Source: Ascarosepion bandense
Taxonomy: Eukaryota; Mollusca; Cephalopoda; Sepiida; Sepiidae
Length of the DNA: 64,000 bases
Assembly (NCBI GenBank): GCA_037127315.1
Contig: JBBBDQ010000350.1
Span: 6,176,001 to 6,240,000 of the forward strand
Direction: 5' to 3'
Below the pieces are notes generated by a model. That model was not told where the DNA came from. It worked only from the letters and a program-made list of their open reading frames with translations, and searched no databases. The position numbers were made by a program, and so were the translations under genes. Below are positions 46,204 to 57,662 of the stretch, piece by piece; the first letter of the stretch is position 1, and each line of letters begins with the position of its first letter.

Positions 46204-46254
46204 TGTTTAGAAATATATATAAATTAAATTTATTTTTTTATTTAAAATTAATTT

Positions 46255-46322
46255 AATTTCTATTGTGACATGGAAATTTTTGTTTCAAGATTTAAAGCTT
46301 TTATCTCATCATCAGGCAATGT
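46255..46322 (-). ncRNA. Hammerhead-type ribozyme candidate with fully standard core (repeat H2)
   Basis: Minus strand: core CTGATGA (46315-46309), GAAA (46286-46283) and cleavage triplet GTC (46269-46267) are all the classical ones. Stem II GAGAT (46307-46303) pairs with ATCTT (46291-46287), the last pair G-T. Stem III is CA/TG with an inner AAA/TTT. Stem I ATTG (46320-46317) pairs with CAAT (46265-46262) after one mismatch next to the core. The sister copy at 45291-45297 has ACAATGT, which would extend that stem. A TA run lies downstream at 46219-46210. Confidence 0.75.
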
Positions 46323-46329
46323 TCAATAA

Positions 46330-47320
46330 CTTTGGTGAAAATGATTTACATTTGAAAATAGAAACAATGCATTTACTTTTTAAAGAGTTAATATGGAGTT
46401 GGGAAGACAAAAAAATTTAGATCATATGGGTGTGTTTATGAAGGTCGACTTTGAAAATTTTAAATATAGGTTAGATGTTAAATAAAAAGGAAAAAGAAAG
46501 AACAGCAAGCTCAGAAAGCAGCAACTACAATGTACTGATAAATTAAAAAAACATCCAAGGGAAAAAAACAAAGGTGGAAGCAACTTCTCATCAGTGTGTA
46601 TTCAAACCAACACAATAATGTCAATGAAAATAGACCTGTCTTCAGATTTCAATCATGTTTAACATTTCAATCAAGCTATTAATTTTTAATCTGACAATAT
46701 GCTGTTTGTATATCACTCATGATATTCATCAGTTTAGAGTTCTTTTTAGTTCAATGTCCACTCCATGCTTGTATTGACACTATTTTGAACTTATTTTGGA
46801 GATTCTTGTCATCAATTCATACAAACAAATTACTCATATTATAGAAAAATGGCCAACAATACATTTTATCTGTTGTTTATGGTATACAATTGTGTTCCAA
46901 ATGTATTTAGTTAAAGCCATAAAATTGTGTTAAAGATATTTACATTTCAGCATTAAATAATCCATACAGGTGTTGATATGTTGCTAAACAAAATCAAACA
47001 GCCAACCAACCCATCTCTGTTTACAGTTAAGACGTGCCAGTAAAACCTTGGCCAAAATGATGAGAAAAGTGAGAAAAGCACTTAAAATTTAATTAATTGT
47101 CATCAGGGCCCTAACATCAAAGCTGAGTATATTCTGGCCATATTTAATGCTATGGGTGAAAATAATTCCTCTTAACAAATCATCAGTTTAATGCCATGGA
47201 TACAATAACTTGACTTAAGATAATGTGTCTATTTCCCACAAGAGGGCAGCATCTCTTTATGCAAAGGGAATGGACACATTTTGCACAGTTTTATACCTTA
47301 TATATAGCTTTCCTGTTTTT
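46330..47320. other. No supported element
   Basis: AT-rich, probably upstream part of repeat H2 followed by unrecognised sequence. No frame or terminal repeat supported. Confidence 0.35.
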
Positions 47321-47326
47321 ATATAA

Positions 47327-47380
47327 ATGTGTGAAAATATTTTAATAATTAAAACAAATTATTAAAATATTTTCACACAT
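47327..47380. repeat. Perfect 24-bp-arm hairpin
   Basis: 47327-47350 (ATGTGTGAAAATATTTTAAT...) and 47357-47380 are exact complements. The loop is AAAACA. Confidence 0.95.
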
Positions 47381-47581
47381 CTGTGGGAGCATCTAAAAGG
47401 AAGCAGTAAGCCTCTTTCTTACTCTTTTTCTCTCTCTTTAGACATTGGTCACAAGACTCAGCTTTTTTCTCATTGGTTTGTCATTGTAGATAGACACATA
47501 GGTTACCATCTCTCAAAATGAAGTTCTCACAACCAGGATAATTTTGCCTCAAAAAGAACTTGCACAATTGTACATTTCAAC

Positions 47582-48055
47582 GTTAATTTCACTGGTTCTT
47601 GCTTGATCACCAAAGTTAAGCAACGTTGAGCCTGGTCAGTACTTAGATGGGTGACCGCTTGGGAATACCAGGTGCTGTAAGCATATAGTGACGGATGTGC
47701 ATTGTGGTGCAGTGGATATCGGCTCGGAAAGAGAAATCGGTGAGCAGAGTTCAAATTCCAGTTGAATACCCTGCATTCAGTTAAGCACTGGTACCCTTGG
47801 AAAAGGTATTAATCCATCCCTTCCCTCCAGTTATGGGTCAAATAACAGGTTAGGACTTGGGGACCCTGCCCTTAAAAACAAATCCCAATGAATCTTGATA
47901 CTCGAAAAGAAAAAAGTATTACTAGACACAAAACTTATACAAAAACAACAATAAATTGTTGAAAGAAAAAGGTATTATCAGCAATAAATAAATAAAATTT
48001 AGTTGGCAATAAATGACCTGCCAAGGTTGATATGCCATAAAACCAAAAAACCAAA
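47582..48055 (+). mobile_element. 5S rRNA/tRNA-like composite SINE, copy 4, full tail
   Basis: 5S-like head (from about 47582; GATCACCAAAGTTAAGCAAC, TTAGATGGGTGACCGC). tRNA-like part (TTGTGGTGCAGTGGATATCG). A tail (GGACTTGGGGACCCTGCCC, GAATCTTGATACTCGAAAAG, AATAAATGACCTGCC) is nearly identical to copy 6 at 57663-58128. Confidence 0.93.
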
Positions 48056-48349
48056 AAACATTTCAGATACAGACATTCCATATACAAACTACTTGTTTAT
48101 ATGTATTCCTCATTATTTGTTTTCTAGAAGTTCTTTTCTGTGTATGTCATACTAAATGGTTCAGTTTAAATTACTGGTTGCACCCAGTTTCGTATGACTT
48201 GCTTTTCTCTTTCTCTTCAAATCTACTTTTTATGACTAATATGGATTTTTATGGATTAATAGGAGTGGCTGACAATAACATCACTATTATTCCCCTGCTA
48301 CTTGAACATATCTTTGTTAAAATGCTGTTTTCTTTTTTTTAAATTGGTA

Positions 48350-48890
48350 TCACCTCAAGCAAGCACTAAGATACAAGGGGTTACTGGCTGTGGAAGAAGT
48401 AGGAACAGAAACATTAAAAATGAGCAGGAAGAGAAAAGATTAATCAGGAGGACAGTATATAGCAATTGACATTGCTTTTAGATTTTATTTTTAATCCATA
48501 TCACCCAATGCAAGACAGTAAAGCCACTAAGACACAACAGGTTACAGGGTGTAGAAAAATTAAGAACAGAAACATTAAAAATGAGCAGGAAGAAGAAAGA
48601 TTAATCAGGAAGATAGTAGATGGTGATTAACATTGTATTTAGATTTTTGCAGATTAAAATTGGCTGGAAAGCATGGAGCTGAAAGGGAGTTCCATAAGTG
48701 AGAAGTGCAGGATTAAAACTGTTAGGATAGAACTTACGGTTACATCTAATTGATTTACCTTTAAAAACATTAGCTAAGAAAAAGATAATACCTGCAACAG
48801 AGCAGTTGTAAGCAGAGAAGACCTCTGCTTCTATATAACACAGACTCACTAGTTCTATGCTTAGGCACAGAGAATGTGGAAAAGCTGAGT
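48350..48890 (-). mobile_element. Jockey-like LINE 3' fragment 3 with internal duplication
   Basis: Minus frames: CSVAGIIFFLANVFKGKSI, RKFYPNSFNPALLTYG, TPFQLHAFQPI and KNLNTMLITIYYLPD (48830-48610), the RT C-terminus of the same family. The 3' end (GCAAGACAGTAAAGCCACTA) and flanking GAACAGAAACATTAAAAATG occur twice, at 48350-48488 and 48504-48644. Confidence 0.82.
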
Positions 48891-48899
48891 GAAACAATG

Positions 48900-50500
48900 T
48901 TGAGTAAGCATGAAAAGAACTTTTAAAAAAAAAAACAAATGGAATTATCTGCTTTCTTTTGAAAAAGATGGAAAAGTACAGTGTGAAACAGATATTTTCT
49001 GTACCAAAGTGATCAATGATTTTGCCAAAAAGAAATGAAAAATTGAATTAATTTGCAAAGTTCTAAATATGTCATTATTTTTTATTTTATTATTTTCTTG
49101 GATTTCTCTTGTAACCATTAACAGTTACCATTAACTGCAAGCTTCAGTTTCAAAGTCACTCTTTGCCACTTAGCATTTATTGATATATTCTATCATACAT
49201 ATTGTTTGATTTGTATTAAAATAAAATTGTTTTATACATGTAAGCAAAGCTTTCTATTTTCATCAGTTTTTATGAGAAAACCCTATCACAGTAGTTACAT
49301 CAAGAGAAACAAACATTTTTGAAAATAGAGAGGTTAAAGAGTTTCACTCATAAAGATTTCATTCAATAATTCAAAGGTCAGTGCGGTCGGGAAGAGATAA
49401 CTTAACGCCAGAAAAACATTTTTCTAATAACTGAATAAAAGTAATTTATTAAAGATTAAAACCTCAATTGGTGAATATTTTTCTTTAGATAAGGCATTTG
49501 AAAATGTATTATGTAAAACATGAACCAGTTTTTTGTTTTTAATTATTTTTGATTTAATAAATTGCAAATTATAAAATTATTTACATTATTTACACTTTTC
49601 AGACTGTTGTCCTCATCTTTATTGTGTAGAAGTAGGGTGATGGTTAATATTTTTTAAACTGGCCTTAAATCTCTTTCAGCTTATTATTTGCCATAAACAT
49701 TTTAACCTACGTTGGACCTATATCCAAGTATTGCTTTAATTGTAAAAACATTAATTGACATGTGTATATATATAAAAATGTTATTTTTCTACTCAAATTG
49801 CTTTTCTTGATTTTATTACTTATAGTGGGCTATCTACCACAATGCCAAATTCCTGCAACAGTATACAATTACCCTCCACTAGAATGGACTCCCACTACAA
49901 CTAGAAAAATAATAGATAAGCAACCGACTATACTATAATAAAAGTTTGAACATCTGTTAAAATATTCAAATAATCTGCATTACTGAAGGTTTATATCTAA
50001 TGTTTGTTTGTACATTTTTCAGTAATTTTTCTCTTGCATATTCCATTTCCACCCATGAAAGTAGTACTGAAGCTATAGGGAGATGGTTAATGCTTTTGGA
50101 ATTCACCTTGTGTGAAACATAACCAAAATTCCTACTACTTACAGATTTTATCCAGAATTATCAGAAGTTTATCAGAAGGTGAATTTTGTGAAAAAATAAA
50201 AGTATATATTTTGTATGTTTAAATAGAAATTTATTAATAGAACAGAATAACATGAATTGGTAGAAGTTAAATGTTCAATGAGAAACAGTATTAAAAAGTT
50301 AAGGGTATCAAGATTTTGTAGTAGTAACTTGTGTGGGTGTAGGCAGGAACGTACATATGTATGTATGTATGAGTTATCATTGGATAGGAGTATCTTTGAA
50401 GTATTCACTCAGTCTTAAAGGGTTCCGTTTGGTTATTAAGTGTAAAAAGAAACAGATGGGTGAACAATGAAGAGGAAGGAAGTAAGAGAGAAAGAGAGGG
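48900..50500. other. No supported element
   Basis: AT-rich. Near 49600 a short string related to the CTGAAGA repeat (GTTGTCCTCATCTTTATTG) is present. No coding signal. Confidence 0.35.
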
Positions 50501-50899
50501 CTAATAATAATAACAACGATCGCTTGACATTTGTCAAGGGTATGTGTTAATTATGCTCATCTTCTTTTCTCTCTGGCAACAGTTGAATTTGCTCTATCTT
50601 TTATTTCATTTGTGGGGCTCAAAAAGATCATGGATGTGATTCTGGCCTTTCCATTGGATGATGAACAAACTTCACATCAGCTTGCAAAAAGAGTCCATAA
50701 AATAATTTGTTTCTGATAATTGAAGATTATTTGAATTTTATTTTTAGATGTTTCCCAGTTTTCTATTGGCCAAAAAACATTTCACATCAAGGTGTAAAAT
50801 TTCACAAGTTTTGTGTGTGTTAAGCAAAGTTTGTAAATTTGAGTAAATTTGTTTATTTCTAGCAAAATCAATGAGTCAGTGCTTAGTATTTGAATTTTT

Positions 50900-51950
50900 A
50901 AATCTAGAACTTGTTTTGTCGACTACAATTGCAATGTTTACAACTATTCAGCCATTGTACACTCCGGCCTTCTTAAGGTGCTAGGAATTTTGAACCAAAC
51001 CCTTTATTTCAATCACTGGGGTATTAAATTATTTTTCATAAAAATATTTTAGAATTTCAGTTTCCTTTATTAAAAATAATTAAATATAAGTGTGTTTTAT
51101 TGAGCTGTTTTTTACATGTCAATTAAAAAATAAATTCATAAATCTTTACAATTTACTTTATAAAAGTAATTAAAAACAAAAAACTGGTTCATAGTTTACA
51201 TAATGTCTTTTCAAATACCTTATTTAAGAATAAATATTCACTAATTAAGGTTTTAGTCCTTAAAAAATTCCTTTTATTCGGTTATAAAATAATTATATTT
51301 TTCTGGCATTGATTTGTTCCAGCGTTAAGTCAGTGGGGTTGAGTTGGCAGTGTTCAGCTGTCCTGCATGCCAGAGATTTGGTGATGCCCAGGGCCAAATC
51401 CTTGATTGTATGGCCTTAAGACTCAAGTGTGAGGATGGGAAGGCTATAACCACTAGTACTGAGAAATGTGAGAAAGAAATACATTTTAAATATGTAAAAA
51501 CAGATAAAACACAAAGTAAACGCTTTATTCAAATTAAATATAAATCAGTCCCACTTATTAAGATTGGTTCCCTAAATGAGATCTGTCAGAAAATACTTTC
51601 ATGCTTTCCCTATTCACGATGTTTCAGCCATTGTATGCTCCAGCTTTATTCAGGTAATTAGAATTTCAAACTGAACCCTTTGTTTCATCTACCAGGGTAG
51701 ATTGTTCTAGTTCCATGTACTATGCCTCTTCCAGATATTTTAGTTATTCCCCTTAGTAACTCAACTCTCTAAGTTTTTATTCACCTCTGCTGTGGCCAGG
51801 TATTGAACTCACAACTCTTTGAGTCAAGTCACTGGATTACTCGACACTTTTATCCACTAGGCCATGTGTCCTTGAGTGTACAATGGCCGAAACATTGTGA
51901 ATATAACAACAAAGATGAGGATAACAGTCTGAACAATGTTAAGTGTAAAT
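50900..51950. repeat. Remnants of the dispersed CTGAAGA repeat
   Basis: 50950-51010 (minus sense) and 51640-51700 (minus) carry the GGCC..GTACAATGGC and GGGTTTGGTT/GAAATTC parts. 51875-51945 (plus) has ACAATGGCCGAAACATTGTG, which includes a GGCC-GAAAC arrangement. Gapped and rearranged. Confidence 0.45.
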
Positions 51951-53088
51951 AGTTCATCTCAGAAATATACCCAAACCCTTTTACCTTTAAAAATTATTTA
52001 TCATGTGAACCAAAAGAAAAGGCAACAGGAAGATTTGTATGTACAAGTTGGCAAAAATGATTCAAGAAACTATTTACAACTATACTGTTTGGAATTTCAA
52101 GCCAGTATTGCACCGTTATTTTATATTATTTTAACTAGCATTATACACAGTATTTAGATCTAACAGATTTTCTACTCTGGTCTCACTCATCAAAACACAG
52201 ATTCATATTCACATCAGCTTATGGGACTGTAGGACACTTGCACAACAAACTTAACAAAGACAATTTCAAATTTAAATAACTGAATTTTTATTTCACTCTT
52301 TGATTGGATGCCCTCCTGATATGGATGCCTGAGGCCACTGAGCCATCTACCCACAACCGAACATTACAGTGTCAGTGGGTACCATACCAGATTTTACTGT
52401 TCATAAAGATACAAAGGTGCCTCTTCTTTTTAAGTCTCATATGATTTGAAAAACTTGAATCTCTGACCTGGCTGAGATATTATTTTTTATCAATGATTGC
52501 AGTATGATTTTTGTTAAGATATCGGCTAATTATTCATGCCTTTTCTAAAAGTATTAGTATAAATTGAATACAAGCAGCTTTAACTAAAATTTGATCTTGT
52601 AAGTTGGGGTTAATTCCATTTCTAGTGTTTTACCAAATATGACACTTTTCACTTTCTGCTCATGAAGAAAAAGAAATGTAAAGAAAATTTATGGCCATTT
52701 TATTTCATTTTCATCCAAAAATTTAGTAAGTCAGAGGTTTACCAAAATAACCAACATAAGATTTTTGTAAATAGTCACACTGCAAGACAAATTATGAGTG
52801 TATTTAATACAAGTCTTGAAAAAGATCATTTGGATATTTGACTAAAGATATGAAAAGATAGATAGGAACAGACTTAGATAGAAACAAACAGGCTTAGATA
52901 GATTAAATCAAACTTAGATATATATATAGAGAGAGAAACAGACGTAGATAGATAGATAAAAACAATCATATATATATTTGTGTGTGTGTGTGTGTATATA
53001 TATATATAGAGAGAGAGAGAAACAGACAGACACACAGACATAGATAGATAAAAACAGACTTAGATTAAATCAAACATATTTTGTTCAT

Positions 53089-53323
53089 TCAGTAATGAAT
53101 TTGAACACTCTCAGCTACTGGCATGTGTTTACATTGTATATAACATGCTAAAGTCCACCTTCTACCAAGCACTCATAGCCCAAAGGTAGAATCGCCAACT
53201 GATGTCAATTCAGTTGGGTTTCAATCCTGGCTAGAAGCAATCAGATATCTAATCGTACTGATGAGCTGTGATACAGCAAAACAGATCTGTCTGCAGATGA
53301 TTATATATATATATATATAAAGA
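53089..53323 (+). mobile_element. tRNA-promoter/hammerhead short element T, copy E (most complete)
   Basis: Order: lead TTCAGTAATGAATTTGAACA; A-box-like TAGCCCAAAGG (53176-53186); B-box-like GGTTTCAATCC (53217-53227); ribozyme 53252-53300; TA run 53301-53320. Length before the TA run is about 210 bp. No frame. Pol III transcription is inferred from the boxes only. Confidence 0.78.
53252..53300 (+). ncRNA. Hammerhead-type ribozyme candidate, element T copy E
   Basis: Core CTGATGA (53258-53264). Stem II GCTGT/ACAGC (53265-53269 with 53273-53277, perfect; loop GAT). AAAA (53278-53281). Stem III CAGA/TCTG (53282-53289) has no loop, so it would need a dimer. UC cleavage site at 53290-53291. Stem I here is weak (GTA/TGC only). 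Confidence 0.62.
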
Positions 53324-53420
53324 GACATAGATAGATAGATAGGAACAGACTTAGATATTTTGATAGATAAATATGAACAGAGACAAAGAAGTAGAAAGGC
53401 AACCAGTTTCTCAGCCAATC

Positions 53421-53675
53421 TCATAATAATTCTTTTGTCTTTTGATATTTATAGCCTGAAAAGAAAATAAATTTAATGTTGAACTCAGACGTTTGTACAC
53501 AGATCAGTAATTTAATCTGCTGATCATGGCTTAAACCAAAAAGAAAGCAAATATCTCCTGCGAAGCGAATGTTTTTACTTGGTGCTTTCTTAATTGTGAT
53601 TTCTTGAGAGACAATCCATTTAGTTACGATACTAATCCTTTGAGATGACACCTTAATTAAAAACAAACAAAACAT
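53421..53675 (-). other. Open frame of unknown meaning, possible exon
   Basis: An 84-residue minus frame beginning after a pyrimidine-rich tract with TTAATTAAG at 53650-53658, so VSSQRISIVTKWIVSQEITI could start an exon. A second acceptor-like TTTTCTTTTCAG lies at about 53454-53465. No donor was identified and the protein is not recognised. It could equally be chance or repeat-derived. Confidence 0.2.
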
Positions 53676-54819
53676 GAAGGCAGTAACTGAACACCTGATT
53701 ACTCAGACGACAATGTTTCCACCTGCCTCATCATCACTCATCCCCATCATAAATTAACTAGCAGATCAAATTTGTAACCATTTGAAGGTGATACATCAGA
53801 AATATAAAGTAGACTTGGAATGAAAACCAACAGAAACAGGGTTTTCTTTTTTTAATTTTGTTTGTCTTCAACGGAAAGAATTACTTCTGGATGACTGGAC
53901 AAACAAAAGGTGAGTTGTGATTTAGATTAAATCTGAATGTTATTTTTGAAACATTCAAGTAGAAACATAAGAACTGACATTATTGATGACATATAAGCTT
54001 CACCTTTAGTTACATTTAATATTTCAGTATTAGGTTATGTTAGGTCCAAGTATTCATGGTCTATAGTGTTGAGGTAAACATTAGCCTACCAGCTACATCC
54101 TCTTCAAGGCAATTTGTGAAGAAAAGGAATCTTATCAAATATTAATGAGTGTCATAGAAGCAATAACCTTCCTTTATTCAATTTTTATTCCCGCCTGTAA
54201 TCAGAAGAATTAGCACAATCTATACACCTATTTAATTAAACTGTTATTTTCTCTTGGGAAGAGTCAGTTCAACACCCACACACACACACACACACCTTTA
54301 TGCAACATAATCTTCATTGTTCCATGGCAATCTACTAAAAAAATCTGGGAAACCTTTGAAAAGAAGTCAGTATTAAATATGACTTCCATTTAAAAGATGC
54401 CTTCTTTTTTTTTCCTTTTTCAATATCACATCTAAATGGATTAAATGCAAGGAGGGGCGTTTACATCAGAGGTGAAATGACTTCCTAACAGATGAAACTT
54501 ATTTTGTATCTGAATATGTACCCACCCAGCTACCAAAAACCCAGAATGAACAATCAAGATATAATCAACTAATTTGGATAAAAAATTCTAACACTAAGGA
54601 TTTTACTGTGTGAAAAAACAGTTACTAATGGTGAATTTTAAAGGAAGACTTTCCTGAAACCTTATTCCTCTAAAAAACAAATGATGAGAAAGGCTCAGAT
54701 TTTATATCTCTCACTTTATTTCACCCAATCCCATTGTACCATGCTTGAGAAATTAGGGGAAAATGTGAAGGCAGTTACCAGAAAGATGAGCACAAGCATA
54801 TTTTAATTTTTTTTAATTT

Positions 54820-55435
54820 TACAGATTCTTGATAAAATACAAAGGATTATCTGCAATGTTCATTTCAGTCAGCCTCCTTTCCCTGTGCCTTTTCTACAAA
54901 TACCTTTATGATATTTGTTCTAATGAACTTTCCTCTTTGGTACTTACACTTTGTGAATCTAAGCACAATGCTAGATTGACAGCAAGGTCTCATTATTTTA
55001 CAGTTGAAATGGCTAGATATTCTATGCTAATAATTTCTTCCATTGTACTTCTCACTTGTGAAACTCTCTTCCAGATTCTTGCTTTCCACACAACTTTGAT
55101 CTTTAAAAATTTAAATGCAATGTCAATCGTTATCTTCTGTTTTCTTAATTTCATTTCTTTTATTGTTCTCTCTCCTTAATTATGTTTTCTTCTTCTTATA
55201 TTATTATAAGTTCTATGCTGTTTCTTCTCTTACTTGTGGAACTCTCTTTCAGCTCCTTGCTTCCCAGTCAACTTTGATCTTCAAAAATTTAAATGCATTA
55301 TCAATCATTATCTTGTCTTTTTAATTCCAGTTCTTTTATTATTTTGTCTCTTTAATATTTTTTTGTTTATATTCTATCACACTCAGTAATCCCTTGCATC
55401 TTTAGTGGTTTTATTGCCTTCCTTGGAGTAAAATG
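54820..55435 (+). mobile_element. Jockey-like LINE, RT C-terminus and 3' end, fragment 4, with duplicated block
   Basis: Frames: ILDKIQRIIC at the start, LSLCLFYKYLYDICSNELSS (54870-54935), FKNLNAMSIVIF (55100-55140). A block of about 140 bp (55018-55160) is repeated at 55210-55350 with ACTTGTGGAACTCTCTTTCA. The 3' signature GCCTTCCTTGGAGTAAAATG is at 55411-55430. Confidence 0.85.
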
Positions 55436-55464
55436 ATTAAAATCTAAAAAGAAATAACACAGGC

Positions 55465-55465
55465 A

Positions 55466-55503
<38 letters not shown>
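55465..55503. repeat. (TG)n(TA)n at the end of H1 copy 2
   Basis: TG run then TA run, on the 3' side of the minus-sense H1 repeat. Confidence 0.96.
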
Positions 55504-55850
55504 CAAAGTTGAGCTTAATATTATAATTTTATTATTACAATGGTTTATGAAAGTAGTATATCGCTACACAGAAATTTTATGTTTCTGAACATTATTGTTC
55601 TTCTTCAGGTGATATTTTAAAATAAATGGTGAAAATGATTTATTTTGGAAAATATAAAATGAATTCATTGTTATTTAGAAAGTTAAGGAAGGGTGATTAG
55701 AGGAAGTTATACAATATGATTATCAGTGTGTCTATTATTCAATCAAAAGTGAGAATTATGTGGAACTATTAAGTTGAACGTTCAGGTTGTATGAAGTTGG
55801 ATTATGTCATCATAAAATGACACTTTTCATCTGTCTTGGTAAGATACATA
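55504..55850 (-). repeat. Hammerhead-bearing dispersed repeat H1, copy 2
   Basis: Minus-sense homolog of 33598-33961 over about 300 bp, with the ribozyme at 55559-55614 and a TA/TG end. Confidence 0.8.
55559..55614 (-). ncRNA. Hammerhead-type ribozyme candidate in repeat H1, copy 2
   Basis: Core CTGAAGA (55608-55602). Stem II GAACA (55600-55596) pairs 5 of 5 with TGTTC (55591-55587), loop ATAA. GAAA 55585-55582. Cleavage GTA 55567-55565. Stem I TATCAC (55614-55609) with GCGATA (55564-55559) is 5 of 6 paired. Stem II differs in sequence from copy 1 yet stays paired, which supports selection on structure or a shared active ancestor. Confidence 0.77.
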
Positions 55851-56269
55851 TTAAGAAAACATATTATTTCAAGCATTATTATACTGGATGCATCTTATTT
55901 GAAATAGGCACCTCGATTTTATCCTATTTGATTAACTTTACACACTATCTTGACCAATTCCTAGATCCAATTTTTTGCTAACTTTCACTCCAACAAAGAC
56001 AAACTCTACCATTGTTCATCGATGGCTCTGTCAGCAAGAAAATAATTCCAGCAAGAAATTCCATCTATCAACCTCACAGGAAATTTGACATTAGTATTAT
56101 TATTATCCACTCAGATTAGACAGGTAAGTATAACATTAATATTTACATGCATTTCTATTCCCCCCCCTCCATATGTCTGTGAAGTGTTTGTCCATAATTA
56201 AATCTTTGGTTTTAAAACTGTTTATTAAATCCTAAAATGTCTGTAAATCAGTTGATTAAACATATTATG

Positions 56270-56525
56270 ATAAACTTAGTTTGAATTCCAGTCAAAATCA
56301 TTGCATTCACTTATGTACTATAATACTGTTGGGAAAGGTATTAATCTATCGCTTCTCCTTCCAGCTATGGGTTAAATAGTATGACATATTGGGTTCTATA
56401 GCATTGGTTGGTAACTAATCTCCCACAGAATGTAATGGCAACTTACTGTAGAAAAATCTTCTGCCTAGTCAGTCATGTATCTTTTGACACATGATCACCC
56501 AAGCATGTATTTTAACTGACTAGTT
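56270..56525 (+). mobile_element. tRNA-like SINE, copy 5, 5'-truncated
   Basis: Begins at the B-box region (TTTGAATTCCAGTCAAAATC) and runs through GGGAAAGGTATTAATC to the GTCAGTCATGT...TTAACTGACTAG end. Confidence 0.85.
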
Positions 56526-57154
56526 TAAAGGTAAAAAATGTGAGAAAAATAAGGGAAAGAAGATTGTGCTACACCAGCCTTCCAATTAAGGAGACTCTCT
56601 TCTTGCATCTGGTCACTTTGTTTAAGTGTCAAAGCATGAGAGAGAGAGAAGTGTGTAAGAGTGCGTGTGGGAGAGAGAGTTTCTTGCTGGTAAACCTTTA
56701 CTGAACGATGGGTGAATATTGATTGTGTGTTGTGTAAGAGAAAAAAAAATAGCTGAAAGTGTTATCTTGAAATAACTGGTTAGAAAGGATTTTGTGCTTT
56801 TGAAAAAAAAGTTGTTAGTCTATGTCAACTCAAGGCATTTTCTCCAAACGTCTTTTTAACTTTTTAAATTAATATTCTCCTATATTAGGTTTTGGTAAAG
56901 AAACTCATACTAAATAGTACAGTATTTATAAAGATATTCAATTTGATAATTGAGGCAGAAAGTGTTTAATTTAATCTACTAATAACAGGTTGATTGATAA
57001 AGACCAGCGTTTCTCAACCGGGGTTCCCCAGAAGCCTAAGGTTCCACAAAAGGTCCTTAAGGGTTCCACGAGAACAAGTGAGATAAGCTTTTGACTTTTT
57101 ATTTAATTTCATATATGTAATATACATTATGTATATGAAATTAAATAAAAAGCT

Positions 57155-57470
57155 TATGTGCATTGTGGTGCAGTGGATATCGACTCGGAATGAAAAAATT
57201 GGAGAGCCGTGTTCGAATTCCAGTCAAATTCATTGCATTCACTTACGCCTAAATACCCTTGGGAAAGATATTAATCCATCTTTTCTCTCCAGCTATGGGT
57301 CAAATAACAGGACATATTGGGTTCTATAGCCTTGGTTGGCAACCAGTCTACGACAGGAAGTAATGGCAACCTACTGCAGGAAAATCTTCTGCCCAGTCAG
57401 TCATGTCTCTTTCGAGACATGATCGCCCAAGCGTGTATCACATATAGCACTTAACTGACTGACTAACATT
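57155..57470 (+). mobile_element. tRNA-like SINE, copy 7, full length
   Basis: GTGCATTGTGGTGCAGTGGA head with A box, GTGTTCGAATTCCAGTC with B box, GGGAAAGATATTAATCC, and the ACTTAACTGACTGAC tail. No 5S head. Inserted a short distance upstream of the composite copy 6. Confidence 0.92.
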
Positions 57471-57662
57471 TTTTTCTGAATATATGTAATATAAGCATGC
57501 ACAATATATTTTTAGTTATTGTAATATAACCAAATATATTAATATTAAAAATATTAATATAAATTAATATATTTAATTGCATATAGGTAATATGCGTTAT
57601 ATAAACACGCACAATATATTTTTGGTTATCGTAATATTGTAATGTGTACCTCGTTCTATCTG

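Noticed and set aside
50531..50716. Plus frame LKKIMDVILAFPLDDEQTSH preceded by CTCTCTGGCAACAG acceptor-like sequence
   Set aside because: Suggestive of an exon, but no donor and no recognisable family, so not listed as a gene.
51344..51661. 105-residue plus frame with several Cys residues
   Set aside because: No motif and its end overlaps a dispersed repeat; likely chance.
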